DNA from: Ignavibacteria bacterium
GTDB lineage: Bacteria > Bacteroidota > Ignavibacteria > Ignavibacteriales > Melioribacteraceae
Assembly: GCA_027347805.1 (NCBI GenBank)
Contig: DAIEQP010000187.1
Coordinates: 1-6,927 of the forward strand
Length of the DNA stretch: 6,927 bases
Reading direction: 5' to 3'
Below, in pieces: positions 1 through 6,125 of the stretch. The number at the start of each line of letters is the position of its first letter. Position 1 is the stretch's first letter. Made by a program: the position numbers and the translations under genes. The notes beneath the pieces are model-generated. The model searched no databases, was not told the DNA's origin, and saw only the letters and a list, made by a program, of their open reading frames with translations.

Positions 1-466
1 CATTGATAAAGTAAAGGCAAAAGAAGCCGGATACGAAATTCTTGATGGCGGTGCATGGATTGAACAGGAAGTGGATATTCTTATTCCTGCTGCATTAGAA
101 AATCAAGTTCGCGGCGATAATGCTACAAAGATCAGTAAGAAAGTTAAAATTATTGTTGAAGGTGCAAATGGCCCTACAACTCCAGATGCAGATAAAATAA
201 TTCAGGAAAGCGGAATATTTTTAATTCCTGATTTTCTTGCTAATGCAGGTGGAGTTACCTGCAGTTATTTTGAACAAGTTCAGTGCAACATGAACTACTA
301 CTGGGAAAAAGATGAAGTGCTGAGCAAACTTGATACAAAAATGACTGCTGCTTTTAGAGCTGTTAGTGATATTGCTAAGAAGAGAAACTTATATATGCGT
401 GATGCAGCTTATGTAATTTCTGTTAGCCGAGTTGCTCAGGCTTGTAAAGACCGTGGCTGGGTTTAA
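1..466 (+). CDS. Glu/Leu/Phe/Val dehydrogenase, probably glutamate dehydrogenase (3' part; starts before the window)
   Basis: This is the C-terminal 154 residues of a cytoplasmic NAD(P)-dependent amino-acid dehydrogenase. The frame is open from base 2 to a TAA at 464-466, so the gene begins upstream and base 1 belongs to the preceding codon. The visible part is the nucleotide-binding (Rossmann) domain plus the C-terminal helices. It contains DILIPAALENQV, then VEGANGPTTPDAD, then IPDFLANAGGVTCSYFEQVQ, and ends in RGWV. All are hallmarks of the Glu/Leu/Phe/Val dehydrogenase family and most resemble glutamate dehydrogenases, which interconvert glutamate with 2-oxoglutarate and ammonia. The substrate-binding lysines and the catalytic aspartate of the N-terminal domain lie outside the window, so substrate and cofactor preference cannot be read here. 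A valine or leucine dehydrogenase is less likely. A strong terminator follows 28 bases after the stop, so this transcription unit ends here. Confidence 0.9.
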   Translation, partial: IDKVKAKEAGYEILDGGAWIEQEVDILIPAALENQVRGDNATKISKKVKIIVEGANGPTTPDADKIIQESGIFLIPDFLANAGGVTCSYFEQVQCNMNYYWEKDEVLSKLDTKMTAAFRAVSDIAKKRNLYMRDAAYVISVSRVAQACKDRGWV

Positions 467-494
467 TTGTAGTATTAAATAAAAGTTAGTAAAC

Positions 495-530
495 AAAGCC
501 GGGAATTGATAAAACGATTTCCGGCTTTTT
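495..530 (+). terminator. Intrinsic terminator after the dehydrogenase gene
   Basis: The 5' arm AAAGCCGGGAATTG (495-508) pairs with CGATTTCCGGCTTT (515-528). This gives a 14-bp stem with two G-U wobbles and a six-base loop. The 3' arm runs into a T-rich tract (524-530, then seven more T at 532-538). It separates the dehydrogenase gene from the next gene. Confidence 0.88.
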
Positions 531-589
531 ATTTTTTTCCATATTTTATTCTGAACTTAAATTCAACCGAATGCTTTTACGGAGATTAA

Positions 590-3500
590 ATGGCTGACGA
601 AAAAACAAAGATTGATAATCTTGTAGTTGAATTACAGGAAAGAGCTAAAGAGTTAAACACTTTATTTGTAATTGAAGACAGTCTCAATCGAACCGATATT
701 ACGATGCGTCAGGCATTTCATACAATACTCGACGCAATTCCCGGAGGATTTCAATATCCAAATAATTGCATGGCAAAACTTGTTTATGGAGAAATTGTAT
801 ATCAATCTCCTGAATTCAAGGAAACAACCTGGGTTTTGAAATCCGATTTAATTGTTCAGGATAAAATTGTTGGACACATCGCTGTTTATTACAGAAAGGA
901 GGTTCCTGTTGCAGAGATTGGTCCTTTCCTTCGTTCGGAAAAAAGACTTCTGGATACAATTGCGGGCAGGTTAGGCCACTTCATTCTTCATCAGAAATTA
1001 AAAGTTGTTTTTCAGGAATTAAGAAGTGTAAGAGAACAGGTTGATGGAAAAAGAAAAGGCGAGTGGCGTGTTGTTCTTGATATGATTCGTAAAACTGATC
1101 CAAATCTTTTTATGAGTCTGCTCAGAAAACTTTTACACTTGTTATGCTGGAAAGGAGTTGAAGATGCAGAAATGCTGATGAAGCAGAACAGTGCTTACAG
1201 GCAGGGAAGCGTTGAAGAAGAACATTATGATGATAACAGGCCTCTTAAAATTTCTCGTATTGCAAATTATGATCAATATGCTGATACTTTAATGCAGCTT
1301 GCCGATGAAAATCTTCCAGATGAAACTATACTTTCAAAAATCCAGAAATGGATTCAGGAAGACAAATCCAGTTTGTTAATTAAAGTTGTTGATAATCAGG
1401 ATACATCTCTTTCCGAAATTGCTGATGCAATCAGGAAATTTTATCACATGACTCCAGATCAGTTTGAACTTCCTCCATCTACTATCAAGGGATTACGTGT
1501 TTCGCTTTTGAGAAGATTTTTTACAGAGCAGCTTGATTACATAAGTGTGGCTAAAGAATATGTTAAACTGACTGATTTTTATAAACTAATTGATAAAATG
1601 ATTTTCCCTCCAGGCAGCCATGGTAAACTTGGCGGAAAAAGTGCCGGATTATTTTTGGCTTATCATATTCTTAGAAGGGAAACTGATAAGCAGGAATTGT
1701 TCAAGGATATAAAAATTCCTAAAACATGGTATATAACTTCAGATGGAGTGATCAACTATATTCAGTATAATAATCTTGATGAAGTGCTTGAACAGAAATA
1801 CAAAGAAATTGATGAAGTAAGAATTGAATATCCTCATGTCGTCCAGCTATTTAAAAATTCCCAGTTTCCTCCAGACATAATAAAAGGTTTGGCAATTGCA
1901 CTTGATGATCTTGGAGAAAGACCATTGATTGTTCGAAGTTCAAGTTTGTTAGAAGATCAAATTGGTGCGGCATTTTCAGGTAAATACAAAAGTTTGTTTC
2001 TTGCAAACCAGGGTACAAAACAGCAGCGTTTGTGGGCTTTGATGGATGCTATTGCGGAAGTATACGCTTCAACTTTTTCTCCAGATCCAATTGAGTACCG
2101 CGCTGAAAGAGGATTGATCGACTTTCATGAAGAAATGGGTATTATGATTCAGGAAGTTGTTGGAACAAGAATTGGAAAATATTTTATGCCTGCTTTTGCC
2201 GGTGTAGCATTTAGCAATAATGAATTCAGATGGTCACCAAGAATCAGGCGTGATGATGGATTAGTTCGTTTGGTCCCCGGTTTGGGTACAAGAGCAGTGG
2301 ATAGATTAGGTGATGATTATCCGATACTTATTTCTCCCGGCCAGCCGAATCTTAGAATAAATGTTTCTCCTGAAGAGGTGAGGCGGTATTCACCAAAAAG
2401 AATTGATGTTATTAATCTTGACACAAATGAATTTGAATCGATAGAAATCAGTAACCTGATTGAAGAGTATGGCGCATATTATCCCGAGTTCGTAAATATT
2501 TTTTCAGTGCTTGATGGGAATATGATGCGGCAGCCAAGTCCGCTAGATGTTGATGATACTGATAAAGAATTTGTTGTAACCTTCGAAGGCTTAATGGGTA
2601 AAACCAACTTTCTAAAAAAGATTGGAGCAATTTTAAAAACTCTCCAGGAAAAAATTAAAACTCCTGTGGATATTGAATTTGCTCATAACGGTACTCATTT
2701 ATACTTGCTTCAATGCAGGCCTCAAAGTTATGTGGGTGAAGCCAGCCCGGACATAATCCCAAAAGAAATTCCAGGTAATAAAATAATTTTTAATGCTAAC
2801 AAATATGTTTCCAATGGCAAGGTCCCTGAAATTTCTCATATAGTTTATGTAGATCCCGGAAAGTATAGTGAAATTGCGGATAGAGAAACCATGCTTGCAG
2901 TAGGCCGGGCTGTGGGCAAACTGAATAAATCGCTGCCTAAAAGAAAATTTATTTTAATGGGACCCGGCAGGTGGGGCAGCAGAGGAGATATAAAACTTGG
3001 TGTAAGTGTTACATATTCTGAAATAAATAACACTGCAATGCTGATTGAGATTGCAAAAAAGAAAGGGAATTATATGCCCGATCTTTCTTTCGGGACTCAT
3101 TTTTTCCAGGATCTGGTTGAAGCAAACATTAGTTATCTTCCCCTTTTCCATGATGAAGAGAATATAATTTTTAATGAAAAATTCCTTATGGAATCGAAAA
3201 ATGTACTTGCCGAGATTGTACCAGAATTTGAATCGCTGTCTGAAATAATTCATGTAATTGACGTAGCAAGGGAAACTGACGGTATGAATTTGAGAGTTTT
3301 GATCAATGCAGATTTAGAAACTGCAATCGCTATGGTTGCTGCACCAACAGGAATTGAAATCAAAGATGAAGAACTGATTGAAGAAATTGAACATGAATCC
3401 GGCGATCATTGGAGATGGAGAATGAAAATGGCGGAGAGCATCGCAGCAAAACTTGATCACGAAAAATTTGGTGTAAAAGATATTTATATAATTGGTTCAA

Positions 3501-3775
3501 CTAAAAATACAACCGCTTCTCCTGATAGTGATATTGATCTTATTGTACATATCGATAAAAATAAATGCGATGAAGAAAAGTTAAAACTCTGGTTTGAAGG
3601 ATGGAGTTTGGCATTGAGTGAAGCAAATTATTTAAGAACAGGTTATAGAACAGATGGTCTTCTCGATGTTAGACTAATATCCGATATTGATATACTTAAC
3701 AAAACCGAATTTGGGAATAAGATTAATGCACTAACAGATAGAGCAAAATTATTGAGAGGAAAACCATCTTTATAA
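590..3775 (+). CDS. PEP-synthase-like ATP-grasp protein with N-terminal GAF-like sensor and C-terminal nucleotidyltransferase domain
   Basis: This is a 1061-residue soluble protein with no signal peptide or membrane segment. The ATG at 590 has GGAG (581-584) five bases upstream. Residues about 10-30 look like a coiled coil (LQERAKELNTLFVIE), followed by a GAF-like sensor fold to about 145 (GHIAVYY 95-101, GPFL 111-114) and a helical linker. Residues about 341-711 form a PPDK/PEP-synthase N-terminal ATP-grasp module: GKLGGKSAG (345-353), VRSSSLLED (448-456) with FSGKY (462-466), MIQEVV (519-524), IEF with E696, and LLQCRP (706-711). Next comes a segment with GPGRWGS (791-797) and GTHFF (835-839), which I recall from other PEP/pyruvate-binding proteins of unknown function. 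Residues about 935-1061 form a Pol-beta-type nucleotidyltransferase: GS at 969-970, D981 and D983, and possibly D1026. No phosphohistidine (TSHAAI-like) domain and no PEP-binding barrel is present, so it is not a complete PEP synthase. Its substrate is unknown; a regulatory or signalling phosphotransfer role is inference. Confidence 0.9.
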   Translation: MADEKTKIDNLVVELQERAKELNTLFVIEDSLNRTDITMRQAFHTILDAIPGGFQYPNNCMAKLVYGEIVYQSPEFKETTWVLKSDLIVQDKIVGHIAVYYRKEVPVAEIGPFLRSEKRLLDTIAGRLGHFILHQKLKVVFQELRSVREQVDGKRKGEWRVVLDMIRKTDPNLFMSLLRKLLHLLCWKGVEDAEMLMKQNSAYRQGSVEEEHYDDNRPLKISRIANYDQYADTLMQLADENLPDETILSKIQKWIQEDKSSLLIKVVDNQDTSLSEIADAIRKFYHMTPDQFELPPSTIKGLRVSLLRRFFTEQLDYISVAKEYVKLTDFYKLIDKMIFPPGSHGKLGGKSAGLFLAYHILRRETDKQELFKDIKIPKTWYITSDGVINYIQYNNLDEVLEQKYKEIDEVRIEYPHVVQLFKNSQFPPDIIKGLAIALDDLGERPLIVRSSSLLEDQIGAAFSGKYKSLFLANQGTKQQRLWALMDAIAEVYASTFSPDPIEYRAERGLIDFHEEMGIMIQEVVGTRIGKYFMPAFAGVAFSNNEFRWSPRIRRDDGLVRLVPGLGTRAVDRLGDDYPILISPGQPNLRINVSPEEVRRYSPKRIDVINLDTNEFESIEISNLIEEYGAYYPEFVNIFSVLDGNMMRQPSPLDVDDTDKEFVVTFEGLMGKTNFLKKIGAILKTLQEKIKTPVDIEFAHNGTHLYLLQCRPQSYVGEASPDIIPKEIPGNKIIFNANKYVSNGKVPEISHIVYVDPGKYSEIADRETMLAVGRAVGKLNKSLPKRKFILMGPGRWGSRGDIKLGVSVTYSEINNTAMLIEIAKKKGNYMPDLSFGTHFFQDLVEANISYLPLFHDEENIIFNEKFLMESKNVLAEIVPEFESLSEIIHVIDVARETDGMNLRVLINADLETAIAMVAAPTGIEIKDEELIEEIEHESGDHWRWRMKMAESIAAKLDHEKFGVKDIYIIGSTKNTTASPDSDIDLIVHIDKNKCDEEKLKLWFEGWSLALSEANYLRTGYRTDGLLDVRLISDIDILNKTEFGNKINALTDRAKLLRGKPSL

Positions 3776-3785
3776 TTTGAATTCA

Positions 3786-3816
3786 CTTGCGTTTTTTATA
3801 TAGTTTATTACATTTG
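3786..3816 (+). promoter_or_regulatory. Candidate Bacteroidota-type promoter of the his operon
   Basis: CTTG at 3786-3789 lies exactly 19 bases before TACATTTG at 3809-3816. The known Bacteroidota primary-sigma consensus is TTTG, then about 19-21 bases, then TAnnTTTG. The downstream box fits perfectly and the upstream box fits at 3 of 4 positions. Transcription would start around 3821-3826, leaving a short untranslated stretch before the leader-peptide ATG at 3837, which suits an attenuator. An E. coli-like sigma-70 reading (TTGCGT, 16 bases, TACATT) is a weaker match. Confidence 0.5.
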
Positions 3817-3836
3817 CAATAGAAATTGAGAAGAAA

Positions 3837-3890
3837 ATGAACTTAGTATTTAACTGGCACCACCATAATCATCATTACAATCCTCTTTGA
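3837..3890 (+). CDS. hisL: Histidine operon leader peptide (17 aa, five His codons)
   Basis: The reading frame ATG (3837) to TGA (3888-3890) encodes MNLVFNWHHHNHHYNPL. Five of the six codons from 3858 to 3875 are histidine (CAC CAC CAT AAT CAT CAT). It lies between a candidate promoter and an intrinsic terminator, directly upstream of hisG, the first his gene. This is the arrangement of the enterobacterial hisL leader, but the peptide itself is different. A weak purine-rich ribosome site (GAGAAG, 3828-3833) precedes it. The peptide probably has no function as a protein: its translation senses charged tRNA-His. The symbol is given by analogy, since homology of so short a peptide cannot be shown. 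Confidence 0.88.
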   Translation: MNLVFNWHHHNHHYNPL

Positions 3891-3961
3891 GGCGCCGGTA
3901 TACTTTAAACAATAAAAATAAATTTAACAGAACCCCGGCATTAAGTCGGGGTTTTTTGTTT
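3855..3961 (+). promoter_or_regulatory. His operon transcription attenuator with alternative hairpins
   Basis: Four segments can be traced. Segment 1 is TGGCACC (3855-3861), covering the Trp codon and the first His codons. Segment 2 is GGCGCCG (3891-3897), immediately after the leader stop. It pairs with segment 1 over seven positions, with one A-C mismatch and one G-U wobble. Segment 2 also contains GCCGG (3894-3898), which pairs perfectly with CCGGC (3935-3939), the inner part of the terminator's 5' arm (segment 3). Segment 4 is the terminator's 3' arm. A ribosome stalled on the His codons would block segment 1 and free segment 2 to disrupt the terminator. A ribosome reaching the stop would cover segment 2 and let the terminator form. 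The antiterminator core is only 5 bp, so its detailed shape is uncertain. Confidence 0.75.
3931..3961 (+). terminator. Attenuator terminator in the his leader
   Basis: AACCCCGGC (3931-3939) pairs with GTCGGGGTT (3945-3953) as a 9-bp stem with one G-U wobble, around the five-base loop ATTAA. Six T run from 3952 to 3957, followed by G and further T. It stands between the leader peptide and hisG, only about ten bases before the hisG ribosome-binding site. This marks it as a conditional terminator of the his operon. It could also stop read-through from the upstream gene, which has no obvious terminator of its own. Confidence 0.88.
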
Positions 3962-3962
3962 T

Positions 3963-3967
3963 AGGAG
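3963..3967 (+). promoter_or_regulatory. Ribosome-binding site of hisG
   Basis: AGGAG lies five bases before the ATG at 3973 and fixes that start. It directly follows the T-tract of the attenuator terminator. Confidence 0.8.
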
Positions 3968-3972
3968 ATAAA

Positions 3973-4842
3973 ATGTTGAATGGAAATCTAAAATTAGCTT
4001 TGCAGAAAAAAGGAAGACTTACTGAAAAATCTTTGCAGTTATTACGAAACAGTGGGTTGGATATTTAAGAATATTCTGAACGCCTGATAATTTCTGCTAG
4101 AAACTATGAACTGGATCTGTTATTCCTACGCGATGACGATATCCCAGAATATGTTCAGGATGGTGTTGCAGACCTTGGTATTGTAGGTGAAGACATTATT
4201 TTTGAAAAACGTGCTGATGTAAAAATTATTCGTAAACTGGGATTTGGGAAATGCAGGTTAGCGCTTGCGTTACCGGAAACAAAACAGCTAAATGATCTTT
4301 CTGAACTGAATGGAAAAAGAATTGCTACTTCATTCCCTCACATCCTGCAGGATTTCCTCGAGAAGAATAATCTGAAGGCCAAAATTGTTGAGATCAGCGG
4401 TTCAGTTGAAATTGCGCCTTCACTTGGAGTTGCCGAATATATATGTGATTTGGTTTCCACCGGCAATACTTTAAAACTGAACAAACTGAAAAAATCCTTC
4501 GATGTATTTGAATCTCAATCGGCCTTGATTGTAAATAAAGATATTGAGAATGATGAGAGCAAAAAAGCTATTCTTCAAAACTTTTTGTTTAGAATTGATT
4601 CAGCTCTAAAAGCAAAAACATCAAAGTATTTGATGATGAACGCGCCGAAAGATTCGCTTGACCAGATCAGGACAATATTGCCATCATTAAAAAGTCCAAC
4701 TATTGTTCCGCTTGCAGATCCGGCAATGGTTGCTGTTCACGCTGTAATTCCGGCAGATCAATTCTGGAATATTTTTGGAGATCTACAAAATGCAGGCGCA
4801 TCAGGAATTCTATTATTACCAATTGAGAACATGATCTTATGA
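3973..4842 (+). pseudogene. hisG: hisG, ATP phosphoribosyltransferase (long form), interrupted by an in-frame TAA
   Basis: HisG catalyses the first committed step of histidine synthesis, joining ATP and PRPP to give phosphoribosyl-ATP. The frame from ATG 3973 would encode 289 residues, the usual length of the long, histidine-inhibited form that needs no HisZ. Codon 32 (4066-4068) is TAA. Upstream reads LALQKKGRLTEKSLQLL; downstream continues in the same frame with EYSERLI, RDDDIP (53-58), DLGIVGED (67-74), GKRIATSFPH, and the PRPP-binding signature GSVEIAP with DLVSTGNT (159-166). The C-terminal ACT-like regulatory domain runs from about 215 (SKYLMMNAP) to LPIENM. Spacing from the GLDI segment to RDDD matches E. 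coli HisG as I recall it, so the stop replaces one residue without shifting frame; GAA to TAA is one possible change. No ATG, GTG or TTG occurs in frame between the stop and TTG 4450, so restart cannot rescue the catalytic part. It may be a nonsense mutation, a sequence error or recoding. The TGA overlaps the hisD start. Confidence 0.9.
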
Positions 4843-6125
4843 AAATCTATTCATCAAAATCGTTATCAGAAAAAAAACTGAAAAAACTTTTTGCCCGCCC
4901 GGCTGGTGAAGATGAAAAAGTTTTATCGTCAGTGAAACAAATTGTTGACAATATTAAAAAGGATGGCCATTCATCCGTTATCAGATACGCTAAGAAACTC
5001 GATGGATTGAAATCAAACAATATATTATTTACTCAAAAAGAAATTAATAATGCAGCATCTTTGATTGAACCTGATTTGAAAAAAGCAATTAATATTGCAG
5101 CAGGAAACATTTATAAGTTTCATGAAAAACAAAAGCCGCACGGTTATGAAATTGAAACTATGATTGGAATTAAATGTGAGAGAAAGTATTTACCGATTGA
5201 AAATGTTGGGCTTTATATACCTGGTGGTAGTGCCGTGCTATTTTCTACTGTGTTGATGCTTGGAATTCCTGCAATGATTGCCGGCTGCAAACGAATAATA
5301 ATGTGCAGTCCAGTTAGAAACGGAAAACTTGAACCCGCTTTGGCTTATGCAGCAAAGACAATTGGTGTAAACGAATTCTATAATATCGGCGGAGCTCAGG
5401 CTGTCGCAATGATGGCTTACGGAACAAAAGAGGTTAATAAAGTTGATAAAATATTCGGGCCAGGAAATCAATATGTGACAGCTGCAAAAAGTTTGGTAAG
5501 CACTGATCCGAAAGGCTGTTTAATTGATATGCCTGCTGGACCAAGCGAAGTTTTAATAATTGCTGATGAAAAAGCTGATGAAGCTTTTATTGCATCAGAT
5601 TTATTATCTCAAGCAGAACATGGAATTGATTCGCAGGTAATTTTACTCACAACTAGTGAATTGTTGGCTAATAAAGTTATAACAGAAGTTAAGATTCAAT
5701 TAAAGGAATTACCGCGAAATGAAATTGCAGAAAAGTGTTTGAAGAATTCATTCGTTCTTATAGTAAATTCCATTGATGAAGCTATGGCTCTATCAAATAA
5801 TTACGCTCCTGAGCATTTAATAATAAATGTGACAAATGTAAAAAAATATCTCAAAAAAATTCAAAACGCCGGGTCAGTATTTGTCGGACCATATTCTCCC
5901 GAAAGCGTTGGAGATTATGCATCTGGAACTAATCACTCATTGCCGACTTATGGCTATGCAAAATCAATCGGTGGTGTAAGCGTTGAAGCATTTATGAAGG
6001 GAATTACTTACCAGGAACTTTCAAAAGAAGGATTAAAAAATATTTCGGAAACAGTAATTAAAATGGCTGAGGCAGAAAAACTCCAGGCGCATGCAAACGC
6101 TGTTAAAGTGAGGATATCAAAATGA
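4839..6125 (+). CDS. hisD: Histidinol dehydrogenase
   Basis: HisD is a cytoplasmic zinc enzyme that oxidises L-histidinol through histidinal to L-histidine with two NAD+, the last two steps of the pathway. The 428-residue length is normal. Family motifs are all present: VGLYIPGGSAVLFSTVLMLG, GGAQAVA, KIFGPGNQYVTAAK, DMPAGPSEVL, LLSQAEHG, APEHLI, GDYASGTNHSLPTYGYA and the C-terminal LQAHANAV. By comparison with the E. coli enzyme, the zinc ligands are Q258, H261, D359 and H418, and the catalytic pair is E325-H326; none is missing. The ATG at 4839 overlaps the hisG stop (ATGA), and no strong ribosome site precedes it, which suggests translational coupling to hisG. If so, the stop in hisG would also lower HisD output. 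The gene looks intact. Confidence 0.97.
   Translation: MKIYSSKSLSEKKLKKLFARPAGEDEKVLSSVKQIVDNIKKDGHSSVIRYAKKLDGLKSNNILFTQKEINNAASLIEPDLKKAINIAAGNIYKFHEKQKPHGYEIETMIGIKCERKYLPIENVGLYIPGGSAVLFSTVLMLGIPAMIAGCKRIIMCSPVRNGKLEPALAYAAKTIGVNEFYNIGGAQAVAMMAYGTKEVNKVDKIFGPGNQYVTAAKSLVSTDPKGCLIDMPAGPSEVLIIADEKADEAFIASDLLSQAEHGIDSQVILLTTSELLANKVITEVKIQLKELPRNEIAEKCLKNSFVLIVNSIDEAMALSNNYAPEHLIINVTNVKKYLKKIQNAGSVFVGPYSPESVGDYASGTNHSLPTYGYAKSIGGVSVEAFMKGITYQELSKEGLKNISETVIKMAEAEKLQAHANAVKVRISK

Noticed and set aside
531..589. Promoter for the 1061-residue protein gene
   Set aside because: The gap after the terminator must hold or adjoin a promoter, but I see no clear TTTG/TAnnTTTG or sigma-70 box pair. Only AT-rich sequence and the ribosome site are visible.
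2448..3253. Three minus-strand open frames (2448-2630, 2845-3033, 2954-3253) inside the large ATP-grasp gene
   Set aside because: They lie opposite strongly conserved coding sequence, two of them overlap each other, and their translations show no recognisable family features. They are shadows of the + strand gene.
590..3775. Annotation as a true phosphoenolpyruvate synthase or pyruvate phosphate dikinase
   Set aside because: Only the ATP-grasp module is present. The phosphohistidine domain and the PEP/pyruvate TIM barrel are absent, so that reaction cannot be assumed.
3776..3972. T-box riboswitch or other metabolite riboswitch upstream of hisG
   Set aside because: The leader is too short and no T-box sequence or specifier-loop structure is visible. 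The His-codon leader ORF explains the region.
4450..4842. A separate 130-residue gene starting at TTG 4450
   Set aside because: The TTG encodes the Leu of the DLVSTGNT motif of HisG, so this frame is only the 3' part of the interrupted hisG. No ribosome site is evident and the product would lack most of the catalytic domain.
3973..4842. Frameshift as the cause of the hisG interruption
   Set aside because: Residues before and after the TAA are in the same frame, and their spacing matches E. coli HisG without a gap. A single-codon substitution explains it better.
5238..5471. Minus-strand open frame inside hisD
   Set aside because: It is antisense to the most conserved part of histidinol dehydrogenase, is Cys/Ser/His-rich as reverse-frame shadows often are, and has no plausible context of its own.
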